59,400 nt of DNA, from positions 1 through 59,400 of the IMG/VR virus record IMGVR_UViG_3300032046_000028. The stretch is one strand, 5' to 3'. The position numbers and the translations under genes are program-made. Source of the DNA: a virus. Shown here piece by piece: positions 45,601 to 53,786 of this stretch (position 1 is the stretch's first letter; every line of letters begins with the position of its first letter). The notes beneath the pieces were generated by a model that saw only the letters and a program-made list of their open reading frames with translations, was not told the origin of the DNA and ran no database searches.

Positions 45601-47437
45601 TAAAATCATTAGCACCTTGAAATATTACTATCCAACTCTAGGAAATTGGAGCCGTATACTAACTGATATTGGCAATAGGTTTCTATCTTCTGAATGGAAC
45701 AGCAAACAATGGATTGATAGTATACACAATTCTACGACTTACTCTGTCATTCATATGAATGCTGGCAATCAACAGCGAAGGTTAGAAAGCACTATAGCAG
45801 CTTGGCAAGCACTCTTTGGCGTATACATGCAACTAAATTCTACGTACCAAAATAACATAAAAGACATGTTAAGTGGCAACGATATGACAGAACCCGCGTG
45901 GGCTTTACTGTTAAGACCAGATACTAACTTCTATAACAATTCAGACAACATATTCAGTTGGTTTTCATATGTCCCAGGAGCTTCCCAGTTCGTGGAAGAT
46001 TACACTGCCACAGCATATGCGGAAATATTGCTATTCATGCAAGGGATAGTGCCAGTTAATACTTCTATTGCTTTTCCACTTGAAGAATTGGGATATTTGT
46101 ATATATATGATGTTGATCCACAAATTTTGCAGTTGCAACTAAATGCTTCTTATCGTATAGTCAATGTGCCTGTAACAAGTTCAGGGGCTCTTACCTTTCT
46201 ATACGGTGAATCGCCAGTAACTTACAATTTTAATCAAAGTGGGGTTTGGACTGTAACTTTTACAGAGTCGTGGAATAATTTTGCAAGTGTGACATACAAA
46301 AACTCTCTTCCAACCAACGTCATATACTTCTCACAAATCTATCCGCCAACAGTAAACGTTTATGGCGTAAACTCTACTCTCCCTGGAAGTTCAGCATTGT
46401 TCTATGTTAGTTGGCAATCAAACGGAGGTTACACACTTTCAGGTTTTAAATTTGGAACAAATAACACGGGAATATGGATTAATCAAACATGGAATAATGA
46501 TGCTGGTTTAGGATGGGGAACAGGTTTTGCTTGGGGAAACATAACCCAAACTCTCAACACTACAGAGGGTGTGGTTATACAATGGCAAGAATGGGCAAAC
46601 GATTCTAGTGGGAACTGGGGTGCAAGCGGATTCTTTAATATTTCAACAATAAAATTGCCTACTTACTCAAACGTTGCCACAAACAGCACCGTATGGGCTA
46701 CGCCTTGCAACTTCAGCATTATCATAAATGACGAAACGCTCCTTCATCCAAACGGACAATACATTTTCGGAAGCAACAACACAGGCATATTCACAAACCA
46801 GACAACCATCAACTTCACATCAACGCCTCAATCGATAAGCATTGTTCAAACTTTAAATTGGACCAACAGCAACGCAACTTCGCCAGAAATTATCCAGTTT
46901 GAATGGTGGTTCTCTGATAATGCACAAAACTGGAATAGTACGGGTCTTCAAACTTTAACACTTTACTGGCCATTATCTGCTGGCTGGAACAACGTAACAC
47001 TCTTTTCCTTTGATGTTGGATTCACTTTAGCAGGAATCAACGCAAGCCTCACCTATGACAGCATTAACTGGGAATATATTGTCTACCAAAATTCATCAGT
47101 CACAGCACAATACGTTTTTTGTTTAACCATGTCATACAACGGCATCGTACCAATCTATCAGACAACAGGAATTCTTCTCATATTCACTGGTGCCGCTGGA
47201 AACTGGACGCATACTTACCCATTTCAAGGCGGCGATTATGGCAGCGACCCAACTCGGTTTGACTTGAATAATGATGGAAAAGTAGACATGAAAGACATTG
47301 CCTTAGAAATCCGACATTTAGGCGCAGTTATTGGCGACTCCAACTATTCTTCTGTATATGATATTTACGTTGACGGCAAAATCAACATGAAAGACTTAGC
47401 AATGTTAATCAAATGTTTTGGACAGTCCTCAGGCTAG
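42638..47437 (+). CDS. giant secreted multidomain glycoprotein with C-terminal dockerin
   Basis: 1599 residues. Signal anchor ALGFTVCTLVLLSFLGSLPF. DUF2341-like jelly roll at about 40-175 (YRRSHIVTNSTG...DVNWTDDDGSTCLSYWNES...NTIYMYYGNSS). Beta-sandwich modules follow, then a helical domain at about 920-1200 (ALNDALHWWDYLNANHWSNN, ETSAAFFLKIISTLKYYYP) resembling alpha/alpha-barrel polysaccharide-acting enzymes. Two similar Ig-like repeats follow (about 1230-1330 and 1345-1445). Last is a dockerin with two calcium loops (DLNNDGKVDMKDI, DIYVDGKINMKDL). Dozens of NxS/T sites. Likely an adhesin or glycan-acting spike. Confidence 0.85.
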   Translation: MWDDLKFKKALGFTVCTLVLLSFLGSLPFFVVEAVGENWLTGYAYRRSHIVTNSTGAGTNYQVRIIVKNGTTEGNSTTYVTNDTITVNNKVRADFGDVNWTDDDGSTCLSYWNESTVSGVSATFWVKINDDCSSVNNTIYMYYGNSSITSASSISNTGIYGDDFPSGSSVSWSNYSNVLATSNATYAHSGTYSMKVTSSASGGGSTYHTFTNQTAKVSIMYYSYVTAAGNRVAGLQDFTGSVDNFWVAQGNSATDVHWQTYSFAGWLEFGHYTQNIWNKVEIILDIATDYCLNLLVNETSYATNEQFKNVLSSLGTYVFMINTASQTQYIDDFFLRKYVSTEPAHGGWGTEESSAVATVPPVIQDFWINSTWAGQSCLFSFNVTDSIALVNATLQTNCTGSDSNGTGSVSLSGTVAWANFTVTLPVNPSVVQFQFWVWNNNNTIYATTGVRIFRVYSFNSPSTILYLRSDEHTVNTVSGYILNSTQSSSGWDVEAGGTTPWAWGIKVYAIAEGNQELVALTSGIIANVSATSNGYYSTSGYVNNYSFANFVALSVWVYGDSGAVAYTERAKFILPASPTTQNLTSTNWNVTYNFQNSGQELWFGSSDYNTRIENVSLNYWNTPFNSLSDAINAIESANRWGSVETYASVVLNNAPISTLSTMIDNYALGTSYNETYVYADNTTATGWTNSGLSCDNLTTTSASTSWSSAAPTHSAYLTLNFTNTIRGNKINYWVTRSSTTVTLMYIDIANATGSWVNVYGSSFSVSAYYNVSISLSIYTAMRFSFTHTGTSSRTAYAYEIRAVNASFSSAGGDWENALKWSVICNKLNITRQQAIKYALDNFSMAGSLPKTGNDGADYFCSEYGKWELYGFWYANNSWASANMTKWNITAAYNQFNTSNYNLGMPAFRVYANGTAMSYSNRFYDEVASTIESYVIFDKLLNVSGALNDALHWWDYLNANHWSNNYGGYYRYNLVWNEPAFETSAAFFLKIISTLKYYYPTLGNWSRILTDIGNRFLSSEWNSKQWIDSIHNSTTYSVIHMNAGNQQRRLESTIAAWQALFGVYMQLNSTYQNNIKDMLSGNDMTEPAWALLLRPDTNFYNNSDNIFSWFSYVPGASQFVEDYTATAYAEILLFMQGIVPVNTSIAFPLEELGYLYIYDVDPQILQLQLNASYRIVNVPVTSSGALTFLYGESPVTYNFNQSGVWTVTFTESWNNFASVTYKNSLPTNVIYFSQIYPPTVNVYGVNSTLPGSSALFYVSWQSNGGYTLSGFKFGTNNTGIWINQTWNNDAGLGWGTGFAWGNITQTLNTTEGVVIQWQEWANDSSGNWGASGFFNISTIKLPTYSNVATNSTVWATPCNFSIIINDETLLHPNGQYIFGSNNTGIFTNQTTINFTSTPQSISIVQTLNWTNSNATSPEIIQFEWWFSDNAQNWNSTGLQTLTLYWPLSAGWNNVTLFSFDVGFTLAGINASLTYDSINWEYIVYQNSSVTAQYVFCLTMSYNGIVPIYQTTGILLIFTGAAGNWTHTYPFQGGDYGSDPTRFDLNNDGKVDMKDIALEIRHLGAVIGDSNYSSVYDIYVDGKINMKDLAMLIKCFGQSSG

Positions 47438-47449
47438 AAAGGTGAACTG

Positions 47450-48199
47450 ATGGTTCAAGCCTTTCCGTACATCATTAAAGGAATAGTAAAACTAAACGGA
47501 ATTTTACAGTCAACCGTCACCGTCACCATAAAAAACAACACTCAAAATCAGACGGGCACATGGACAACAAATACAGTAGGCGAATACGCGACAAGCCTTT
47601 CTGATCCTGTACAGTTTTCGCTTGGTTACGATGTTGGTCACAACGTTACCGTATCATGCAGTTTCACTTCCAAAACAATAACTGTGCCTGTTGGCGCTGG
47701 AACCACAGTCGGCGGACAAACAGTTGATTTGGTTTCAGTTCAGAAAACATTCGTTGCAGACGGTCAACTGTTAAAAAGGCAAAGCAAACAGTTCACAGCC
47801 GACGCTTTCTTGGAATATATTCTGGCGAAAGGTCTTACAGTAGATGGACACCTGCTGAAACGCATCGTTAAACAGTGTACAGTCGATGCAATTCTTGAAG
47901 CCGCAGGATTCAAAGGATTAGACACTGACGCTTTACTGCTTAAAAGAATCAGTAAAGTCTTCACTGCCGACGCGTTCCTTACACAAGGATACGCTAAAGG
48001 ATTAATCGTTGACGGTTTACTACTTAAACGTCAAACGGCAACATTCGCGGTTGACGCATGGCTAACTACTCCAGTGGTTATCGGTCCTCCTCTGCCTTCT
48101 GCAATGAAGGTTCGTTATAGAAGGGTTGAACCAGAATTAGAACTTGAAGAAATCGCAGTTTCTTTAATAGCAATAATCCGAAGGAATGAACGAAATTGA
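47450..48199 (+). CDS. repeat-containing surface/fibre protein (249 aa)
   Basis: N-terminal carboxypeptidase-regulatory-like beta domain (IKGIVKLNGILQSTVTVTIK...TNTVGEYATSL) to about 95. Then four copies of a ~32-residue unit, (V/A)DG-LLKRxxKxFTADAFL, at about 101-205 (FVADGQLLKRQSKQFTADAF; LTVDGHLLKRIVKQCTVDAI; and so on), and a charged tail. The repeats suggest a fibre or stalk. Directly follows the giant glycoprotein with GGTGA before ATG. Confidence 0.6.
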   Translation: MVQAFPYIIKGIVKLNGILQSTVTVTIKNNTQNQTGTWTTNTVGEYATSLSDPVQFSLGYDVGHNVTVSCSFTSKTITVPVGAGTTVGGQTVDLVSVQKTFVADGQLLKRQSKQFTADAFLEYILAKGLTVDGHLLKRIVKQCTVDAILEAAGFKGLDTDALLLKRISKVFTADAFLTQGYAKGLIVDGLLLKRQTATFAVDAWLTTPVVIGPPLPSAMKVRYRRVEPELELEEIAVSLIAIIRRNERN

Positions 48200-48270
48200 A
48201 AAAACTTGTTTTTGCTGAAAGAATCAGTTTCCATGACAAAGGAGCAAAACAAACATGCCCACATATTTAA
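48196..48270 (+). CDS. possible 24-aa microprotein
   Basis: TTG overlapping the previous TGA, preceded by GGAATGAACG. Begins MKKLVFAERISFHDKGAKQT. Weak evidence, but it bridges the gap to the next microgene. Confidence 0.3.
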   Translation: MKKLVFAERISFHDKGAKQTCPHI

Positions 48271-48323
48271 AACCAGAATTTCTTTGGGACGGCACAATCC
48301 AGAAAATACTCAAAGAGGAATGA
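48255..48323 (+). CDS. possible 22-aa microprotein
   Basis: ATG 10 bases after GGAG. Begins MPTYLKPEFLWDGTIQKILK. It ends 3 bases before the GTG of the protease-scaffold gene. The peptide looks protein-like, yet the size limits certainty. Confidence 0.4.
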   Translation: MPTYLKPEFLWDGTIQKILKEE

Positions 48324-48326
48324 ATA

Positions 48327-50378
48327 GTGTACCCTATAATCGAGAAGTACAGTTGGTTAAGCAAGGATATGACAGTCAACGATGCACCAGGCGACAAAGT
48401 GATAATTCGTGGACCAGCTCTTTTTAGTGTTGAAAAATATTTCAAGCAAGGAGTCAGTCAAAACCTACGCAAATACATTCAAGACGAAGTGATACGGAGT
48501 GCACGCACGTTAAAAGGCGCAGAAATTGACGTTAACCATGAAATCAGTGTTTGGGAAGAAACGAGAAAGGGTTCTAAACCCCACGGCAAAGGTCACGTGC
48601 TCTACGGTGAAGAAGAAAACGGTGTGGTAGAATACGTTGCTGAAGTCAACGACAAAGTGTATGCTGGAAAAGTAAGGGACACAGATAAAGTTCGCAGGGG
48701 AGTAATCACTGAAAAAGACTATTTTGAAAAATGGGGCAAAAAACCTCTCCTCGGAGTAAGTGTGGACGCAGAGTTTCTACATCTACGTTGCATAAAATGT
48801 GGGCAGAAATTCTACAGCGGTAAAGAATACGAGAAGCACATGGCTGATGTTGAGTTGGTCAAGAACTTCGAGTATGAACCTCACGGCATAGTGTTTCGCA
48901 GACTCAGTTTGGTAGAACCGCCTGAACAGCCAGGCGTGATCGGGGCTTCTTTTGAAGTTTTAGAAACGAAGCAGGCTGGATATGAACAGTTATTGGAAAC
49001 AATAACAAAAGTGCATGAGGAACAAACAATGAGTAATATTGGAATTAGAAAGGAAGGACATGTTGCAGTAGGCAAAACAGGCATAATCCCAGAAGAAAAA
49101 GAAGCGAAGCCAAAACAAGAAACTAAAGAAGCCAAAGTTGAAGAACAAAAGAAACCAACCGCAAAAGAAGAAGTCATCGCGCAACCTATTTCACCGTTAC
49201 TGAAAGAAGTGAAACTGGCCAAATTCAAACTGGACGAATCCGTGCCCAAAATGAGTTTAGGCGAACCCTTTGCTGGTTATACTGACTTTGCCGATTGCGT
49301 AGCAAAAAACAGTGACAAAGACAATCCTGAAGCGTACTGTGGAAGCATTAAGCATCAGGTTGAAGGCGAAACCTACTTCCGTACAAAAGTTGCCGAATAT
49401 TTCAACAATATCACAGAAACGTTTCCGCAAATCGCAAGCAACCTCACAACAATCTATGAAGACTTGTGCATACGAATTGACGGTTTGCCGAAAGACGATG
49501 TTTCGTGGAAGGAACAGTTTTCAACCGTCACGGCAACCTTAGACGCAAAACTTGGCGAAATCAGAACCATTATAGAATCCATTCCTAAAGACGACCTTGC
49601 TTGGAAAGAACTCAAAATCCCCGACTTAATCCCTCTTACAAAACGACTGGATGAACTGAAGATTCCAGACTTGAAACCGCTTGAATCAAAACTTGAAGAA
49701 ACAACAAAAACCATCATTGGATTGGTGACAACACTAGAAAAGAAAGTTGCTGAAATCAAAATTCCAGATTTGGCACCTCTTCAGAAGAAACTTGACGAAA
49801 CTGCCAAAACCATTCCTGACTTAGCACCATTAGTAAAGAGGTTTGACGAACTGAAAATACCTGACTTGGCACCTCTACAGAAGAGACTGGATGAACTGAA
49901 GATTCCAGACATTGCACCGTTGGAAAAGAAATTGGCTGAACTAAAGATACCTGATATAGCACCACTTGAGAAGAAACTAAGCGAAATCAAAATGCCCGAT
50001 TTGGAACCCCTCAACAAAGAAATCTTAGCATTAAAAGAGACTATAAAAACTTTAGAAAAGAATTCAGAAGACAAAACCAAGAAGATTGATGAGAAAGTCG
50101 AAGCTGGACTAAAAGAATTCAAAACAATCCTAGACATATCGGACAAAAACTATGTGGGCCTTGAAAAGAGTTTTGAAGATTACCGCAAAGTGGCAGAGAC
50201 AAGAGCCAAAGAACGAGAAGATAACAAAGTCAAAGAAACAACCGACGTAAACGCTAAACTAGACGCTCTTAAAACGGACACAGACAATCTAAAGGACAAA
50301 CTGAAACCCCAATTTAAAGGACAAGCCAAAGAACAAACCGCTAAGAAAGACGTAGGCACATCTAACTGGCACCCATAG
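48327..50378 (+). CDS. prohead protease fused to a coiled-coil scaffold
   Basis: 683 residues, GTG after GAGG. The protease-like part (1-235) has KGAEIDVNHEISVWEETRKG (His near 71), GHVLYGE, KPLLGVSVDAEFLHLRC and IVFRRLSLVEPPEQPGV, the pattern of XkdF/herpes-type prohead proteases. A zinc pair is inserted (CIKCGQKF). A Lys/Glu linker and a conserved FAGYTDFADCVAKN...EAYCGSIKHQVEG motif come next (about 310-345). Residues 430-570 are about nine 14-residue repeats (KIPDLAPLQKKLDE type), a regular coiled scaffold. The protease would remove the scaffold before DNA packaging. Confidence 0.78.
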   Translation: MYPIIEKYSWLSKDMTVNDAPGDKVIIRGPALFSVEKYFKQGVSQNLRKYIQDEVIRSARTLKGAEIDVNHEISVWEETRKGSKPHGKGHVLYGEEENGVVEYVAEVNDKVYAGKVRDTDKVRRGVITEKDYFEKWGKKPLLGVSVDAEFLHLRCIKCGQKFYSGKEYEKHMADVELVKNFEYEPHGIVFRRLSLVEPPEQPGVIGASFEVLETKQAGYEQLLETITKVHEEQTMSNIGIRKEGHVAVGKTGIIPEEKEAKPKQETKEAKVEEQKKPTAKEEVIAQPISPLLKEVKLAKFKLDESVPKMSLGEPFAGYTDFADCVAKNSDKDNPEAYCGSIKHQVEGETYFRTKVAEYFNNITETFPQIASNLTTIYEDLCIRIDGLPKDDVSWKEQFSTVTATLDAKLGEIRTIIESIPKDDLAWKELKIPDLIPLTKRLDELKIPDLKPLESKLEETTKTIIGLVTTLEKKVAEIKIPDLAPLQKKLDETAKTIPDLAPLVKRFDELKIPDLAPLQKRLDELKIPDIAPLEKKLAELKIPDIAPLEKKLSEIKMPDLEPLNKEILALKETIKTLEKNSEDKTKKIDEKVEAGLKEFKTILDISDKNYVGLEKSFEDYRKVAETRAKEREDNKVKETTDVNAKLDALKTDTDNLKDKLKPQFKGQAKEQTAKKDVGTSNWHP

Positions 50379-50391
50379 GAGATGAAGCAAA

Positions 50392-51495
50392 ATGCTTAAC
50401 AAACCATTCCTATCAATACAGGAACTGCTTGAGAAAACCGAGAAACAACGCAAAAACGTAGAGAACTGTCTTGACAGAGGATTCTTCCATCCAAACGAAG
50501 CCAGCATACTTGACGACCAGAAGGCGGAAGATTACGCGGCTATTAAAGAAACCCTAAGAGCAATTCCACTGCATAAGATTCTGGAGTACCTTGGACGCGG
50601 ACAGACGTTAGGAGACTACTTTGTAGCTGACAAAATATACGACGACATACTATTCTTCAGCCAAGAAACCGACAAAGTTCCATTCATCAGCGCGCATATG
50701 GTTAACGGTTGGGAAGGCGCAGACCTCAAAGTACCCATAGCCAGACGCGAAGGATTCAAGACCAACGACAGCGTAAGCGGCGCGTTACAGCCTAGCGAAA
50801 CAGTTGAATCTAAAGTGCCAACGCTTACACCTAAATTCTTCAGCATAGCACCAAGAATAGGCGCAGACCTCATAGACGACGCACACTTGAACGGCAGAAT
50901 GATCGAGTGGCACCTACGCAATGCGGCAAAAGCAATCGGACTCAAAGCAACAGACATGGCCCTCACAGTCCTAGAAACGGCAACTGACGGCTGGGGCACA
51001 CTCAACAGCGGAGCCGCAAGCGCGGACGAAACCACAATTGCAAACGTGATAACAGCAGTGACCGACAACACAGACGACTACTGGACAAGTAACACGGTAC
51101 TTTGCACGGGCGAAGCGTGGGAACACAGCATAGGATTCGGAATAGGCGAAGCAGTAGCCGCTGCAGGCACTTATTGGAAGCCATACGCAGTTTATACAGT
51201 TCCATCAATCAGGCCAGTTGCAGACGGGTTCGATTTTAGACTGTTGAATGTTGACGTGATGCTTCTTAACGCTGACGCATTGCACGCGAAAGGCCAGTTG
51301 CCAGGCACAGCTATGACGGATTGCAAAACCATAGTTATGGACAGGACTAACGCTTTGTTTACTGGACGAAAACGTTGGATGCAAATAGACAATTACAGCG
51401 ACCCAATTAAAGACTTGGCAGGCGCGGTCATCACGTGCAGGCAGGGCAGTGTGACACTGTTTAACGACGCAATTTATGTGCTGACTGAAACGTAG
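50392..51495 (+). CDS. major capsid protein 1, HK97 fold
   Basis: 367 residues, GGAGATGA before ATG. Helical N-arm (IQELLEKTEKQRKNVENC), then the E-loop/P-domain stretch (KVPIARREGF...VPTLTPKFFSIAPRIGADLI) and the spine helix (MIEWHLRNAAKAIGLKATDM). The A-domain end is FTGRKRWMQIDNYSDPIKDL. This order is that of HK97-type capsid subunits. The C-terminal segment is nearly identical in pattern to MCP2. Expected to form the icosahedral shell. Confidence 0.82.
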   Translation: MLNKPFLSIQELLEKTEKQRKNVENCLDRGFFHPNEASILDDQKAEDYAAIKETLRAIPLHKILEYLGRGQTLGDYFVADKIYDDILFFSQETDKVPFISAHMVNGWEGADLKVPIARREGFKTNDSVSGALQPSETVESKVPTLTPKFFSIAPRIGADLIDDAHLNGRMIEWHLRNAAKAIGLKATDMALTVLETATDGWGTLNSGAASADETTIANVITAVTDNTDDYWTSNTVLCTGEAWEHSIGFGIGEAVAAAGTYWKPYAVYTVPSIRPVADGFDFRLLNVDVMLLNADALHAKGQLPGTAMTDCKTIVMDRTNALFTGRKRWMQIDNYSDPIKDLAGAVITCRQGSVTLFNDAIYVLTET

Positions 51496-51499
51496 CAGA

Positions 51500-51577
51500 T
51501 TCCTTCTTTTCTTTTACTTTATGATTCAAAGTAACCCTAGAGGTAACACTCTAGTTTACACGCTGAAAAGCGTAAAC
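51500..51577 (+). promoter_or_regulatory. two hairpins between MCP1 and the decoration gene
   Basis: CTAGAG-GTAACA-CTCTAG (51537-51554) is followed immediately by GTTTACACGCT-GAAA-AGCGTAAAC (51554-51577), the second with a two-base bulge and a GAAA loop. A T-rich tract (51502-51521) lies before them. They may end most transcripts or protect the ends of a processed mRNA to set MCP1:MCP2 ratios. Confidence 0.5.
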
Positions 51578-51603
51578 AAAAACTCGAAGAGGAGTTGAAA
51601 AAA

Positions 51604-52053
51604 ATGGTAGACTATTGGAGCAAAGAGGAAGGCGCAATATTCGACGCATGCAGTTACATACTTCCATGCAGAGCATCAACAGTAATCGTGTTAGGCAGCG
51701 CAGTTAAAGCCACAACCACTCAGACGGACGGAGCAATAGAAGTCGCGCCAGCCACAGCAGTAGGCGACGGCTTCGCAGTAGCATGCAAAGCCGCAGCCGC
51801 AGACGACGACGTAATCCCCGTACTGTTTTACGGAGTCTATAAAATGCTTACAACGGGCACAGCCGTAACGATCCTGATGGGCAGCACAGTTATGAACAGC
51901 ATAACCACAAGCGTAATATCCACGATGAACCTTGGCGCAACCACAGCCACGATGGTGGCTTTCGGCGGAGCTAGTTACATCCTTGGAATGGCACTTCAAA
52001 AAGCAGCAGCAGTTGGAGACGAAATCCTGATCCTCGTCGGCAAATGCCTCTAG
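51604..52053 (+). CDS. capsid decoration protein, DUF2190-like (149 aa)
   Basis: ATG 51604 follows GAGGAG; the TTG at 51595 is less likely. YWSKEEGAIFDACSYILPCR, then ASTVIVLGSAVKATTT and GDGFAVACKAAAADDDVIPV form the short beta barrel of the DUF2190/gpD-like trimers that stud phage capsids. Ala/Thr-rich throughout. Lying between two capsid genes, it probably caps the shell made by either or both. Confidence 0.7.
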   Translation: MVDYWSKEEGAIFDACSYILPCRASTVIVLGSAVKATTTQTDGAIEVAPATAVGDGFAVACKAAAADDDVIPVLFYGVYKMLTTGTAVTILMGSTVMNSITTSVISTMNLGATTATMVAFGGASYILGMALQKAAAVGDEILILVGKCL

Positions 52054-52066
52054 GAGCCTGAAGGCA

Positions 52067-53224
52067 ATGCCAGAAAAACTAACAGAAACAATGGGCTTCC
52101 AGAAACTAGCCGAGTCAGTAAGCATTAAGGAAGCAAACGGATTCAAAGGACCAGCATGGATCATACGCGAGCAATTGGAAAGAGGCTACTTCGACCCGAA
52201 CGAGGCAGACGCTATAGACGCTTGGCTCGGACTAGGCGAAGGCGTAGCAGAAAACATCATAGCAAACGTGAAACGCATCCCATTCAGAGAATTCTTCGAC
52301 CACAAACACGGCAAAATCAAAGAGTTCCTAGCAAGCAGTGGCACAGACGGAATCGCAGGCGCATACTACCTCATACCCGTGAAGCTTTACACGCAGTTGC
52401 AGACAGAAGCTGTTCAATCAGACTGCGTACCCCTAATCAGCAAAGCAATTCTCGGACCAGAAGAATTGTCGCCTGGAACAACAAAAATAGACATTATGAA
52501 AGACGGCCAATACGCATTCAACGAAACCAGCACCGGCGCAATCATGCCTACGTCAACACTGGAAACTTTGCAGGCAACGCTTGACTTCAGCAAAATATGG
52601 AGTATGAACATTAGATTAGCTGGAGACTTAATTGAAGACAGCCTGTTCGGCCTACTTGAACTTCATGTGAACGAAGCGGGAAGACAAATCGGCGAGAAAG
52701 CCAGCGACTTAGCAATCACGATACTGTACACCGCGCCAGACGGCGATGGCACATTAAACGCGAATGCAGCGGGAAGTACCACGGCAAACACGAGCAAATG
52801 GATTGATACTGGCGTCACGGGTTTAAGAGACACGGTGAACCTGTGCCTCGCAGACGGGTATACTCCAGACACGCTGGTTATAACTCATCATGCTATGGGA
52901 AATGACGTCATGGCTACAACTGGACAGACGGCAAATGAAAGTCAGATGTACGACGGTTTCATCAAGACTGGTTGGCCGACAAGCATTGCGGGAATGAACA
53001 TTGTCTACAGCGATACAGACTACCTAAGTTTGAACCAAGTGTACACTACTTGCAGAGCCGCCGTGTTCGCAAAACAATATGCGTTGCTGACAGGACGCAA
53101 ACGTTGGATGAGAGTGGAAAACTACAGCGAACCAGTACGCGACTTGAAAGGCGCTACAGTAACCTTCCGACAAGACTCAGTTACACTTTACAAAGACGCA
53201 ATCGGCGCATTCATCGAAACATAG
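52067..53224 (+). CDS. major capsid protein 2, HK97 fold
   Basis: 385 residues. Same plan as MCP1: PAWIIREQLERGYFDPNEAD (compare NVENCLDRGFFHPNEAS), IPFREFFDHKHGKIKEFL, LDFSKIWSMNIRLAGDLIED, VNEAGRQIGEKASDLAITIL, LLTGRKRWMRVENYSEPVRD, RQDSVTLYKDAIGAFIET. The two are old paralogues, perhaps 30% identical by eye. Both could be assembled in one shell (for example hexons and pentons, or alternating), which is unusual for tailed viruses. Confidence 0.82.
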   Translation: MPEKLTETMGFQKLAESVSIKEANGFKGPAWIIREQLERGYFDPNEADAIDAWLGLGEGVAENIIANVKRIPFREFFDHKHGKIKEFLASSGTDGIAGAYYLIPVKLYTQLQTEAVQSDCVPLISKAILGPEELSPGTTKIDIMKDGQYAFNETSTGAIMPTSTLETLQATLDFSKIWSMNIRLAGDLIEDSLFGLLELHVNEAGRQIGEKASDLAITILYTAPDGDGTLNANAAGSTTANTSKWIDTGVTGLRDTVNLCLADGYTPDTLVITHHAMGNDVMATTGQTANESQMYDGFIKTGWPTSIAGMNIVYSDTDYLSLNQVYTTCRAAVFAKQYALLTGRKRWMRVENYSEPVRDLKGATVTFRQDSVTLYKDAIGAFIET

Positions 53225-53232
53225 GCAACCAA

Positions 53233-53270
53233 CCTAACCCTTTTCTCTTTTCTCCCTTTTTTCCTTCTAG
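53233..53270 (+). terminator. T-rich terminator after MCP2
   Basis: CCCTTTTCTCTTTTCTCCCT then TTTTTCCTTCT: several T-tracts in 38 bases directly behind the capsid operon, as in archaeal intrinsic termination. Confidence 0.6.
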
Positions 53271-53280
53271 GTGAACAATT

Positions 53281-53625
53281 ATGGGTTTACGAGTTAAATG
53301 TCCAAGATGCGGAAAACTTGTTACGGCACGTTCTGGCGTTTCAGACGTAGAATGCGACTGCCACCTCTACTGTGACGAGGGCGAAAAACCGCAGGACTGC
53401 ACCATGACCCCAATCAATTTTGAAGGCGTGTTGAATTGGCCACGTGGAATACACACCAACGACGATTCAGTAGTTGATCCAGACCGTCCGCAACACCAAC
53501 ATTACTATTGCACTGTTCATGAACGGTACAGCGAAAAAACAGCCATACTAATTCCTGTAGACTGGACTAAACTTGACAACCGAGCAAACAGCAGTTATAG
53601 AGATTTTGGTAAGGGAACATTTTAA
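53281..53625 (+). CDS. zinc-ribbon protein after the capsid genes (114 aa)
   Basis: AGGTGAAC before ATG. VKCPRCGKLVTARSGVSDVE with CDCHLYCDEGEKPQDC gives at least two metal pairs. The second half is a beta domain with HQHYYCTVHERYSEKTAILI. Position in the late block suggests a structural or assembly role. No family recognised. Confidence 0.55.
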   Translation: MGLRVKCPRCGKLVTARSGVSDVECDCHLYCDEGEKPQDCTMTPINFEGVLNWPRGIHTNDDSVVDPDRPQHQHYYCTVHERYSEKTAILIPVDWTKLDNRANSSYRDFGKGTF

Positions 53626-53742
53626 GTTGGTCGGATGTTTCCCGTTGGCAAATCGGGGTTTGCGTTGAGAAGCATAACATGCCGCGGAACACGTTTCGTG
53701 GTTAGCCCCACTTGTATCCTAAGTCTGCGTTATCCAACCAAC
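53626..53742 (+). ncRNA. candidate structured RNA, 117 nt
   Basis: The ends GTTGGTCGGAT (53626-53636) and ATCCAACCAAC (53732-53742) pair over 11 bp with one mismatch. Inside, CCCG/CGGG (near 53643 and 53658), GGGG (about 53656) with CCCC (about 53705), and AACACG-TTT-CGTGGTT give further helices, so a branched fold is possible. No reading frame of note is present. It is not a tRNA (no T-loop sequence, wrong spacing). It could be a late viral RNA or a packaging-related structure. Confidence 0.45.
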
Positions 53743-53786
53743 AAGAAATCAATATGGATTTTCTAGTATAAAAAAGGTTTGAGAAT

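Noticed and set aside
53626-53742. tRNA gene
   Set aside because: No T-loop GTTCRA sequence, acceptor length wrong, and the arms do not have tRNA spacing.
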